64,000 bases of DNA from Ga0077527 sp964533495 (GTDB lineage Bacteria; Pseudomonadota; Gammaproteobacteria; Burkholderiales; SG8-41). This document shows, piece by piece, positions 16,319 through 24,359 of the stretch (positions within the stretch are counted from its first letter, which is position 1; the number at the start of each line of letters is the position of its first letter). The notes under the pieces are model-generated. The model was not told where the DNA came from. It made no database searches and saw only the letters and a program-made list of their open reading frames with translations. The translations under genes were made by a program, and so were the position numbers. The DNA lies in NCBI GenBank assembly GCA_964533495.1, contig CAZHJU010000010.1, positions 1 through 64,000 of the forward strand, given 5' to 3'.

Positions 16319-17239
16319 CTAAGATACGCGCAGCGCGGCTGATAATAGCTTTACGGACCTGGAGGTGATTCCCTTATTCAGATGATTCCGACTGATCCGA
16401 GCTTTATCGGCAAAGCGTTGGTACCGCATAGAATCCACGTTGGCCGCTACGTTCGAGCGAGTGTCAGCGATATCGGGAACACTCAATATCCCCCACGACA
16501 GGGACATTCCACATGAGTGCCGCCATGACATGAGCGCTTTCCCTCCGCCTAACCAGGTAACAAAATCGAAATACTTCAGAAGACCATCTTGCAGGGATTC
16601 AAATCGATATTCGGAAAATATCCGAGTTGCCATGGATTCCACCACGAACGATCGAACGCGGGCAGTACCGGGCAGGTTCGAATTCCAGGTCTTCAGCAAT
16701 TTAACCAGCGGCTTAAACATCTGACGGTTTATTTCATTCACTTGCATCGCCGCAGCACTATGTACCTTAGGCCCCGAAAGTATCCAATTCTGTGCTCGCC
16801 TGTCGGGAATCCAGATGTAATCCTGCCGGGAGTCATCTGCGATCGCGGGAACAATATCGATGTGCAAATGGTCCATAGCCAGACCGACTGAGCGCCGCTG
16901 GCCCAGAACTGAGCTGTTTGGATACCGATGCCGAACGGCGGCCTGAAAGCTGTGCAAAACTCGAACAGGTTCTGGCTTCCAATTGAACAGCCTAGTTAGG
17001 CCAGATTGCCATGCCCCGGGATCGATTACGAAGACGATGTCAACATCGTCGAGAGGTTCGATTGCGGTATCTCTCGAGTAACTTCCGCTCAAGTAATGAT
17101 CCACAATACGGTTCTTAAAATGACCGGTCTGGAGCTCATCGCGCAGAAATTTATGGCTACGCCGCGCGCGGTCCTTTTTTGCTGGGGACGGCTCAATGCC
17201 GGTGAGAACCTCTTTGAGGAACTGGCCCGTAGTCGACAT
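16319..17239 (-). CDS. Orphan CD-NTase (SMODS-type cyclic-oligonucleotide synthase)
   Basis: 306 aa nucleotidyltransferase of the cGAS/DncV-like (CD-NTase) superfamily, which makes cyclic di- or trinucleotides in CBASS antiphage defence. The Pol-beta core is intact: GSYSRDTAI (the GS motif), DDVDIVFVID with the paired catalytic acids, and the third acid in HIDIVPA about 70 residues later. The C-terminus has the usual VPDIADTRSNVA pattern. An IS3 terminal repeat ends 18 bp upstream of its start, and no effector, Cap2/Cap3 or HORMA/TRIP13 gene is adjacent. Enzymatic class is clear; the product nucleotide and whether it is still expressed are unknown. Confidence 0.85.
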   Translation of the reverse strand: MSTTGQFLKEVLTGIEPSPAKKDRARRSHKFLRDELQTGHFKNRIVDHYLSGSYSRDTAIEPLDDVDIVFVIDPGAWQSGLTRLFNWKPEPVRVLHSFQAAVRHRYPNSSVLGQRRSVGLAMDHLHIDIVPAIADDSRQDYIWIPDRRAQNWILSGPKVHSAAAMQVNEINRQMFKPLVKLLKTWNSNLPGTARVRSFVVESMATRIFSEYRFESLQDGLLKYFDFVTWLGGGKALMSWRHSCGMSLSWGILSVPDIADTRSNVAANVDSMRYQRFADKARISRNHLNKGITSRSVKLLSAALRVS

Positions 17240-17256
17240 GACAGATTAGCGCATGA

Positions 17257-18084
17257 TGATCTTCATCCGATTTGGTGGACACGCTGCTAGGCATTGGCCA
17301 AGCATTCAAACTCGACCGGTGAATGATAGCCCAAGCTCGAATGGATGCGCTTTTTGTTGTAGAAGCGATCGATGTAACCCGCGATCGAAGCATTGAGCTC
17401 AGCGTCACTCGCATAGTTTCTCTGACACGTAAGCTCAGCCTTTAGAGAATGGAAGAAACTCTCCATATGGGCGTTGTCCTGGCAGTGCCGGGGACGGTTC
17501 ATGCTGGGAACGATACCTTTGGCCTGTAAGAAGTCCTGGTAGCCGTATCCTGAGTATTCGATGCCCCGGTCCGAATGGAACAACAAACCCGGCTGCGGGT
17601 TGCGAGCCCGGATCGCGCGCTTGAGCGCCCGCAGGGTGACCTCGACGGTGCGGTGACGCGAGAGCGTCCAGCCCACGATGCGGCGGGAGAACAGGTCCAT
17701 CACGGTCGCGAGATACCGCCACCGCTTGCCCAGGCGCAGGTAAGTGAGATCCCCCACCCAGATCTGATCGATGCGTGTGGGCAGCGGCTCCTCAAGCCGC
17801 AGGTTGCCAGTCTTGGCGAAGAACCGGCGTACCATCCCCGAACCTTTGCGATAGAGCCGGCTGACCCGTGCTCGCAGTCCGCGCTCGCGCATCAGACGCG
17901 CGACCCGCTTGTTGCTACAGCGCACACCCTCACGCCTGAGCGCCTCGTGCACCCGTGGCGACCTGCGATTAGTAACGACATGGATCAGGCGCGCAAGCAA
18001 CGCGCGCGCGAGTTGCTGCTTGCGGCCAGTCGGCAGGCTTCGGTGGCCATTGATCACGCGCGCCGTGGCCGAAACGGCGAGGCA
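17257..18084 (-). mobile_element. 5'-truncated IS3-family insertion sequence
   Basis: One terminal repeat is visible: plus-strand 17257-17282 starts TGATCTTCATCCGATTTGG and ends TGGACAC, the form of IS3-family ends. It lies 5 nt after the transposase stop. The other end, OrfA and the frameshift region are missing; at about 18084 the IS sequence joins a KAP ATPase fragment in frame. No target duplication can therefore be recognised. Confidence 0.75.
17287..18084 (-). pseudogene. IS3-family transposase OrfB, lacking its start
   Basis: About 265 residues: an HTH_21-like segment (TNRRSPRVHEALRREG), then the rve integrase core with DDE residues in VGDLTYL, FHSDRGIEYSG and NAHMESFFHSLKAE, ending KKRIHSSLGYHSPVEFE. 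The catalytic core looks intact, but OrfA, the normal N-terminus and the upstream inverted repeat are lost. Its frame is continuous with the upstream KAP fragment, giving a 443-codon chimeric open frame starting at 18618. It is probably immobile. Confidence 0.85.
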
Positions 18085-18687
18085 TGCGGCTGCCGCCGCT
18101 GCGGCGATCTGGTCGAAGAGGCGTGGCAGGAAGCGCTCGGCAAGCATCAGCTTGGCGAGAACCGGCAGCTTGACGTCGGCGCCGAACCCGCGCGCTTCGG
18201 CGGTACGTTGCCTCAGCACGAGCGAGTTAAGGAATCGCTTGATCTGCCGGGGATTGCCCTTCGTTCCGCTCGCCAGAATCGGACCGATCTGATCGCTTAG
18301 CGCCAGCGCGTTGTTGGCGCGGGAGGCCTTGTCCTTAAGCGCCGTGCGCACGGTCGATGCGTCGAGCGCACCTGATGTCCATGGCCGTTTCAAGCGCTCG
18401 CGGGCGACGGCGATCAGGGAGTTGAACGCAGGATCGTTCTCGCCGAGTTCGGCGCCCACCAGCAGGAGGGTTACGTAGATGCGCGTCTCGGTATCGCCAA
18501 GTGCCGGAATTCGAAAGGGCACCTGTATCAGTTTCTCCAGGTAGTTCCGCGCATAGGTCTGAGGGCCGGTGGTATCCGGCAAGTCGGGGAAATGCTTTCG
18601 CACCGCGTACTCGATCATGGCCTCATCGGCAGCGACGACAAACGCGGTGCGCGAGGTGAAGACGAAGAGCCGTACGATGTGATGCTG
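18085..18687 (-). pseudogene. Internal fragment of a KAP-family P-loop ATPase
   Basis: About 190 codons matching the middle and C-terminal part of the KAP ATPase domain: FVFTSRTAFVVAADEAM, YARNYLEKLIQVPFRIP, and the strongly typical GNPRQIKRFLNSLVLR followed by LAKLMLAERFLPRLFDQI. The Walker A and Walker B portions that should precede it are absent. A stop codon and recombinase sequence begin at about 18687. KAP ATPases are often encoded in defence islands (for example QatA). The fragment is truncated at both ends and fused to the IS3 OrfB, so it is not functional as an ATPase. Confidence 0.75.
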
Positions 18688-19098
18688 TCACGGCAGGCTG
18701 TGGAGCTTTTGAACTATCGCAAGGGCCTGGACAAGGAGTTTGTATTTCCGTCACCAAGGCCGGGCAAGCACATATCGCAAAAAGCGCTTGGACTCGCACA
18801 ATACGTCGCGCGCCACATGGAAGAAGAATGCGGCGCCAAAGACCCGATCGCCGTACATTGGACCGTGCATGATCTTCGGCGCACCGTGGCAACCGGGCTG
18901 GCGAAATTAGGATGTCCGCGCGTGGTGCAGGATCGTATCCTCAATCACATTGACCATTCGATATCGGCGATCTATGACCGCCACACCTACGATGTTGAGG
19001 CGCGAGAGTGGCTCCAAAAGTGGGCGAGCCATTTAGATAACTTGCTGATCCCCAAGGTGGTCCCCATCACCGCCGCAAAAAGATATCTGACCGAGTGA
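18670..19098 (+). pseudogene. Tyrosine recombinase/phage integrase, C-terminal fragment
   Basis: About 140 codons of the catalytic domain: LSRQAVELL, the HDLRRT box (catalytic His and second Arg), LNH, and the nucleophile region SISAIYDRHTY, finishing with a normal basic/aromatic tail. The N-terminal arm and core-binding domains and the first catalytic Arg are lost; the upstream sequence is the antisense of the KAP fragment. It marks the patch as integrated by a tyrosine recombinase that has since been destroyed. Confidence 0.8.
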
Positions 19099-19270
19099 GT
19101 TTTGAGACCTAAAGTCACCGCTGTGCCGCTTTCTGGAGCAATCAGAATTTCTGGACCATGGGCGGCGGCACTGGCAAGTTGCCGGACCGGGACTGGGATC
19201 TGGCATGGGGGATGCAAGGCAGGAGGGTTTATCGATCCCGTCGTGAGCCTATTAACCTACTTGCTCAAAT

Positions 19271-19285
19271 TAACCTACTAGGTTA
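19271..19285. promoter_or_regulatory. MqsA-type operator palindrome upstream of mqsRA
   Basis: TAACCT-ACT-AGGTTA is a perfect 15-bp palindrome of the form bound by MqsA in E. coli (TAACCT-N3-AGGTTA), 11 nt before the mqsR start. A second half-site, TAACCT, starts at 19253. Autorepression by the antitoxin is therefore likely. Confidence 0.8.
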
Positions 19286-19295
19286 GGATTCGACT

Positions 19296-19595
19296 TTGGA
19301 AAAACGCAAGGCCCATTACTCGCTAGCCGCGGTCAAGGAGCTCATTACCGTCGGGCGCGTGCGATTCACGATGACGGCTGTGGCCGGCGGCGCGCAGATG
19401 GGTTTTGAGGTCCAGGACATGCTGGACGTTGTCGCCAACCTGACGAGCAGGAACCTCTATAAGAGCATGACTTCGCACGCTGACCATAAGGTGTGGCAGG
19501 ACGTCTACCACGTTACCGCCCGCCGGAGGGTCGTGTATCTCAAGCTCACCATAGTGGAAGACCTGCTCATCGTCTCCTTCAAGGAGAAAGACTGA
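19296..19595 (+). CDS. mqsR: MqsR toxin (mRNA interferase)
   Basis: 99 aa RelE-fold ribonuclease of the type II MqsRA system, which in E. coli cleaves mRNA at GC(U) sites. The N-terminus MEKRKAHYSLAAVKELI and the C-terminus YLKLTIVEDLLIVSFKEK match the family, and KSMTSHADHKVWQDVYHV carries the active-site lysine and neighbours. The start is TTG at 19296, consistent with low toxin synthesis. The stop overlaps the mqsA start (TGATG). As in E. coli, the toxin gene precedes the antitoxin gene. Confidence 0.93.
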   Translation: MEKRKAHYSLAAVKELITVGRVRFTMTAVAGGAQMGFEVQDMLDVVANLTSRNLYKSMTSHADHKVWQDVYHVTARRRVVYLKLTIVEDLLIVSFKEKD

Positions 19596-20104
19596 TGAAG
19601 TGCCCGACCTGCGGTACCGGAAAGCTGATTGCTGCAACGCGCGACATGCCCTACACGTACAAGGGCGAATCGACCCTCATCAAGGCAGTCAAGGGGCAGT
19701 ACTGCGACAACCCGAAGTGCAAGGAAGTCGTCATGGAAATGGGCGAGTCGGTGCGCACATCGAGGGAAATGCTGGAGTTCAACAAAACGGTCAACGCAAG
19801 GCTCGCGCCGCTCGATCTGCTGCCCAGCGTTCGCCGCCGACTCAATCTCACCCAACAACAGGCCGCAGAGGTCTTCGGCGGAGGCGTCAATGCGTTTAGT
19901 CGTTATGAGAGCGGCAAGACCAAGCCCCCGGTGACGCTGGTCCAGTTATTCCGGGTGCTCGACAAGCATCCGGATCTCTTCCATGAAATCGCGAAGGTTG
20001 CCGTGAGCTCGCGGGGAACGACTCGCCCTAAGCCGCTTGCTTCGAGCAAGCAGCGCGGACACGCGAGCCAACGCAAACGCCGCACCGTTGGTGCGACGGT
20101 CTAG
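19595..20104 (+). CDS. mqsA: MqsA antitoxin/repressor
   Basis: 169 aa. The N-terminal zinc domain has CPTCGTG and YCDNPKCKE (four cysteines), and the C-terminal HTH has RLNLTQQQAAEVFGGGVNAFSRYESG with the DNA-reading NAFSRYE helix. It neutralises MqsR and represses the operon through the palindrome at 19271. A basic, Ser/Arg/Lys-rich tail of about 35 residues follows the HTH and makes it longer than E. coli MqsA (131 aa). Translation is coupled to mqsR. Confidence 0.92.
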   Translation: MKCPTCGTGKLIAATRDMPYTYKGESTLIKAVKGQYCDNPKCKEVVMEMGESVRTSREMLEFNKTVNARLAPLDLLPSVRRRLNLTQQQAAEVFGGGVNAFSRYESGKTKPPVTLVQLFRVLDKHPDLFHEIAKVAVSSRGTTRPKPLASSKQRGHASQRKRRTVGATV

Positions 20105-20475
20105 GCCAAGTAACATCGTCCGTTCTCGCTGAACGACAGGCTCGAACTGGCGTAGTACATGGGCGTCATACGTTGTTTGTAACGCCAGCGTCTTCGTGCG
20201 CGAGACCCAACTGCCGGGATGGGATGGTTATCCGATTTCGGAGTAGCGAGTGGTATAGGTGGCAGTATGGGTCAGTCTTTTCTTCGCGGGTTTTTCATAG
20301 CGAAAAAAGCATTTTGCATCATCGGCGTGTGGTTATTTTCTTTTTTCATTCAAATGCTTATCTATCGGCGCCCATGGGGCGTCCAGTTCATCGGGCCATG
20401 CTGTCCTGTTCATTGCACGGGCCGTGCGTCGCGTCGATCACGCAGTCGCGCCGGCGGATTTGTGCAGCAGGCGTG
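20105..20475. other. Intergenic region between mqsA and the stress-protein gene
   Basis: 371 nt. It holds the right copy of the 41-bp repeat. On the minus strand a short frame at about 20305-20229 reads YEKPAKKRLTHTATYTTR and stops soon after, related to the peptide at the left copy. Otherwise no gene or clear regulatory site was seen. The patch boundary probably lies here. Confidence 0.5.
20231..20271. repeat. 41-bp imperfect direct repeat, right copy
   Basis: Partner of 16191-16231, 32 of 41 identical, in the same orientation. It lies between mqsA and the universal stress protein gene, at the probable right edge of the accessory patch. Confidence 0.6.
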
Positions 20476-21366
20476 TCAGCCGGGCCGCAGGGCGAGCAGG
20501 CTGGTGCGCAGGCGGTGCAGCACCTGTTCGGCGGTATTGCCCAGCAGCTTTCCAGCCACGCCGCTGCGGCCCACGGTGCCCATGACCACGAGGTCGGCCT
20601 TGAGCTTTGCGGCAATGCTGGGCAGCACGCGGTCCGGCTGTCCCAGCTTGATGACGATGTTCTCCGGGGGGATGCCGTATTCGCCGGCCATGGCCGCAAT
20701 CGGCGGGCCGAGTTTCCTGCGCTGTTCCCGCTCCAGGGCGCGGGTGTCGATCAGGTCGAGATCCCTGGCCACGGTGGATACGGCAATGACGTGGACCGGG
20801 TGCACCTGCGCGTTCCAGAGCGCGCCCAGTTGCGCGGCGGCATCCATCACCTTTCTGTTCAGCTCGATCTGGACGGGGTGGGCGGAGCTGGCGTCGATCG
20901 CGGCGAGTATGCGCCGGCCTGTCCTGCGCGGCCGGTTGCCGGCGATCAGGACCGGGGCCGGGCAGCGGCGCAGCAACTGCCAGTCGGTGGGCGTGTAGAA
21001 CAGGGTTTCGCTGCGGTTGCCGGTCTTGACGACGAGATCGATGCCGTCGCGCGATACGGCGTCGATGGTCCAGTCCACCATGTTTCCCGCCCACACGGCT
21101 TCGATCTGCAGCCGGCCGGAGGCCCGCAACGCGGCGAGGCTTTGCTCCAGCGACTGCCGCCGGGCGGCGAGCAGGGCATCCTTGAGCGTGGCCGCCGCCG
21201 CGGCCGACAGCACGCCGGGCTCCGCCGCGGCATGCTCATAGACGAACCCCGTGACGCGCAGGCGTCCCGCGGTGGTTGGCAGCAGATCGAGCGCGGCGCG
21301 CACGGCCGGCTGTCCGGAATCGTCGCGGTCGGCGATCACCAGGATGTTGTCGAGCTTCATGGGCAT
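20476..21366 (-). CDS. Tandem universal stress protein (UspE-like)
   Basis: 296 aa with two Usp domains. The first (MKLDNILVIADRDDSG... to APVLIAGNRP) lacks an obvious nucleotide loop. The second (RRILAAIDASS to the end) keeps the ATP-binding pattern MGTVGRSGVAGKLLGNTAEQVL as G-2x-G-9x-G(N). This two-domain layout is that of UspE. No operon partner is evident: mqsA lies to the left and divergent nhaB to the right. Confidence 0.88.
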   Translation of the reverse strand: MPMKLDNILVIADRDDSGQPAVRAALDLLPTTAGRLRVTGFVYEHAAAEPGVLSAAAAATLKDALLAARRQSLEQSLAALRASGRLQIEAVWAGNMVDWTIDAVSRDGIDLVVKTGNRSETLFYTPTDWQLLRRCPAPVLIAGNRPRRTGRRILAAIDASSAHPVQIELNRKVMDAAAQLGALWNAQVHPVHVIAVSTVARDLDLIDTRALEREQRRKLGPPIAAMAGEYGIPPENIVIKLGQPDRVLPSIAAKLKADLVVMGTVGRSGVAGKLLGNTAEQVLHRLRTSLLALRPG

Positions 21367-21766
21367 GGTCGCGCCTTTGCAAAATGGTGATGACCGTGCG
21401 ATTTTAAGGCCATTGTCGCCGGGGCAGGCGTGTCATGACGACGGTCGTGCGGCGATGCAGCGAAGCCTGCTGATGCCGGCGGCAGGAAAAAGTGCTTTGA
21501 TTTCTGGCGCCGCCTTGGGCAAGATGCGTCTGCGCGGGGGTTGGCGGCGTGACGGCCGTGGTGATCGACACGGAAGCCATGCGAAAACGCCGAAGCGCGC
21601 CGGAAGAAGCGGCCCGCGCCGATTGATCGGCATGCCAGGGGCCATTGTCTGAAGTGTCTGAAAAAAACAGAAGAACGCCGGAACGGCCACAAGGTCGGAT
21701 GAAAATCATGGAAAAAGCAGGCGACGCGCCCTGGTGGCGCAGTCATTGGCCCTGTCGCAGGCGCTC
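21367..21766. other. Divergent intergenic region usp/nhaB
   Basis: About 400 nt between the divergent usp and nhaB starts. No small gene with family resemblance, terminator or clear operator is visible. It must contain promoters for both genes. Confidence 0.5.
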
Positions 21767-23338
21767 ATGAGCCAGCAGAGCCTGGCCCACGCATTTCTGC
21801 AGAATTTCCTGGGCCAATCGCCGCAGTGGTACAAGCACACGATCGTCGGGTTCCTCGTATTGAACCCGATCCTGTTCGCCATCCATCCGTACGTCGCGGG
21901 CTGGGTGCTGCTGTTCGAGTTCCTGTTCACGCTGGTCATGGCGTTGCGCTGCTACCCGCTGCAGCCGGGCGGGCTGCTGGCCCTCGAGGCGGTCGCAATC
22001 GGGATGACGTCGCCGCTCGCGGTGTACCAGGAGGTGGTCAGGGGATTCGACGTGATTCTGCTGCTGATCTTCATGGTCGCGGGCGTCTATTTTCTGAAGG
22101 ATCTGCTGCTGTACATGGTTACCAAGCTGGTGATCAGGATCCGCTCGAAGATGGCGCTGATGCTGTCGTTCACCTCGGTCACGGTGGTGCTGTCCGCGTT
22201 CCTGGACGCGCTGACCGGGATCGCGATCATCATCACGGTGGCGATGGGTTTCTACGACGTGTACCACAGGGTCGCCTCCGGCAAGCACATCAACCGCGCC
22301 GACGACGACGCGCCGGCCGACGGCCATGCACAGGCGCCGCAACATGAGGGCCTCGACCAGGCCGGCGTGTTCCTGCAGGCGACGCGCGTCGAGTGGGAAC
22401 TCGTGCAGCTCGAGGATCTCGAGCAGTTCCGCGCGTTCCTGAGGAGCCTGGTCATGCACGGCGCGGTCGCGACCGCGCTGGGTGGCGTCATGACCCTGGT
22501 CGGCGAGCCGCAGAACCTGCTGATCGGCACCATTGCGGGCTGGGATTTCAGGGAATTTTTCATTCACATGGCGCCGGTGTCGGTTCCCGTTGTCATTGTC
22601 GGCCTGATCACCTGCGTCCTGCTCGAACGCTTCCGCCTGTTCGGCTACGGGGCGGAGCTGCCGGAGCGGGTGCGCACGGTGCTCGTCGCTTTCGACGAGG
22701 CCGAGAAGGCGAGGCGCACCGCGCGCGACCGGGCGGTGCTCATCGCCGAGGGCCTGGTGCTCGTTTTCCTGATCGCCGGGCTCGCGCTGCACCTGACCGC
22801 GGTGGGGATGATCGGCGTGTCGGTGATCGTGCTGGCGACGGCATTCCTCGGCGTCACCGACGAGCGCCGCCTCGGCCATGCGTTCCACGAGGCGCTGCCC
22901 TTTACCGCGCTGCTGGTCGTGTTCTTCGCCGTCGTGGCCGTGATCCACGACCAGCACCTGCTGGGGCCGATTTTCAGCCGCGTGCTTGAGATGCCGCGGG
23001 AGTCGCAGCCGTCGGTGCTCTTCATCGTGAACGCCATCCTGTCGCTGGCCACCGAGAACGTGTTCATCGCCACCGTCTTCATCAACGAGGTGCAGGATGC
23101 CTTCAAGAGCGGCGTCATCGACCGCGCCCAGTTCGAACTGCTGGCGGTCGCGGTCAACACCGGCACGAACATCCCGAGCGTCGCCACGCCCAACGGCCAG
23201 GCGGCCTTCCTGTTCCTGCTGACCTCGGCGCTGGCGCCCCTGATCCGCCTGTCCTATATGCGCATGCTCGTGATGGCGCTGCCCTACACCGTGACGATGA
23301 CGGTGACCGGTTTTCTGTGCATTGTCTACCTGCTGTGA
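21767..23338 (+). CDS. nhaB: Na+/H+ antiporter NhaB
   Basis: Electrogenic sodium/proton antiporter of the inner membrane. 523 aa with about 12 hydrophobic segments. Family signatures include FLGQSPQWYK, RCYPLQPGGLLALEAVAIGMTS, FLDALTGIAIIITVAMGFY, LVGEPQNLLIG and VNTGTNIPSVATPNGQAAFLFLL. ATG 21767 (MSQQSLAHAFLQNFLG) aligns with known N-termini; an in-frame GTG at 21734 would add 11 residues. A large cytoplasmic loop with an acidic/His stretch (RADDDAPADGHAQ) follows the first half. Confidence 0.93.
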   Translation: MSQQSLAHAFLQNFLGQSPQWYKHTIVGFLVLNPILFAIHPYVAGWVLLFEFLFTLVMALRCYPLQPGGLLALEAVAIGMTSPLAVYQEVVRGFDVILLLIFMVAGVYFLKDLLLYMVTKLVIRIRSKMALMLSFTSVTVVLSAFLDALTGIAIIITVAMGFYDVYHRVASGKHINRADDDAPADGHAQAPQHEGLDQAGVFLQATRVEWELVQLEDLEQFRAFLRSLVMHGAVATALGGVMTLVGEPQNLLIGTIAGWDFREFFIHMAPVSVPVVIVGLITCVLLERFRLFGYGAELPERVRTVLVAFDEAEKARRTARDRAVLIAEGLVLVFLIAGLALHLTAVGMIGVSVIVLATAFLGVTDERRLGHAFHEALPFTALLVVFFAVVAVIHDQHLLGPIFSRVLEMPRESQPSVLFIVNAILSLATENVFIATVFINEVQDAFKSGVIDRAQFELLAVAVNTGTNIPSVATPNGQAAFLFLLTSALAPLIRLSYMRMLVMALPYTVTMTVTGFLCIVYLL

Positions 23339-23469
23339 GGGTCGCGGCGCGCAGGCCCGGCCCGCAGGCCGCGGTCTGCGGAAGTTTCGCGATGGGGTGC
23401 CGGCAGGCCTGAGCGCTTTTTATCCGAAGGTGCCGTCGCATCGCCGGCCTGCGATTTGCGGTCCGTGAT

Positions 23470-24207
23470 TCATTGCCCGGACAATGACGAAGACATGTTT
23501 CCCGGTTTCAGGGTCTGCTGCGGTGGGTCTTTGTCGAAAAGCGCCGGCGCTTCCCCGAAATCCAGGGACAATTGCCGGGGTTCCATGCGGATGCGGAAGG
23601 GCCTCCAGGCCCTGGGCGAAAAATGCCGTTCATCGATTCCGGCGCGTGGAATGGGACGCTGATTGCGAGCCAGTTGTAGCGCGCAGGCATACCGCCTGTA
23701 GCAGTAAGAAAGCGAAATGAGCAGGTGATTTGCCACTTCGCGCATGCTGTTGCCGAATCGATCCAGCAGCCTGAGATAGGCATCGGCGAGCGAATGGCGG
23801 TAGTGATCGCCGTCCAGTATCCGACCGGTGTGCCGTAGCGAATACTGCTGGTCCAACAGTGCGCCGAGCGGATCGTTTTCAGCGCCGGCAGCGAGTTTTC
23901 TCAACAGCGGATGCGCCGAGAAATCCTCTTCGGCATCGTCATGCCAGTGATCCAGTCTGACCGCGTTGCGTATTTTCTTGTCGGTATAACGGACCAGATG
24001 CTGGTACAGGTGGCTGATCAGGATGTCCTGGTCCCGGCGATTCGAAACGTCAATGGTTCTGCCTTTGGCATGCATGCGCCGGATCATCAGCCAGGCTTCG
24101 GACTGGACGTCCGACAGTTCGAATTCCCTCTGCGTATGCCGGGCGATGCGCCGGAGTTCTGGGCTCCTTGAAATCAGGAATTCATGAAAGGCGCGTTCGG
24201 GTTCCAT
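23470..24207 (-). CDS. Uncharacterised protein with sigma-factor-like architecture
   Basis: 245 aa from MEPERAFHEF. The N-terminal part (LISRSPELRRIARHTQREFELSDVQSEAWLMI) resembles sigma-70 region 2, where the chain often runs ..ARR...DAEDLVQEaf... A central acidic stretch (HDDAEEDFSAHP) is followed by a helical region (DAYLRLLDRFGNSMREVANHL) that could be a DNA-binding C-terminal part, then a long basic tail. The resemblance is weak and I do not recognise the family. No anti-sigma-like gene is adjacent; a lipoprotein gene is divergent. Confidence 0.55.
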   Translation of the reverse strand: MEPERAFHEFLISRSPELRRIARHTQREFELSDVQSEAWLMIRRMHAKGRTIDVSNRRDQDILISHLYQHLVRYTDKKIRNAVRLDHWHDDAEEDFSAHPLLRKLAAGAENDPLGALLDQQYSLRHTGRILDGDHYRHSLADAYLRLLDRFGNSMREVANHLLISLSYCYRRYACALQLARNQRPIPRAGIDERHFSPRAWRPFRIRMEPRQLSLDFGEAPALFDKDPPQQTLKPGNMSSSLSGQ

Positions 24208-24359
24208 TGGGAAATCCGCGTTCCTTTTGCACAACAGAAGGGCCGTTCTGCGCCGGCCGGGTGCTGCTCTTGTTCCCTCAGGATCGACGTTATCAAACTT
24301 CTTGTTGGCGTACAAGGGCATCCGTTAGGATGCCGGCATTCCGGTGTCGTGAGCCAGCC

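Noticed and set aside
16589..16891. Short plus-strand open frames within the CD-NTase gene
   Set aside because: Antisense to a gene with intact catalytic motifs; no start signal or similarity.
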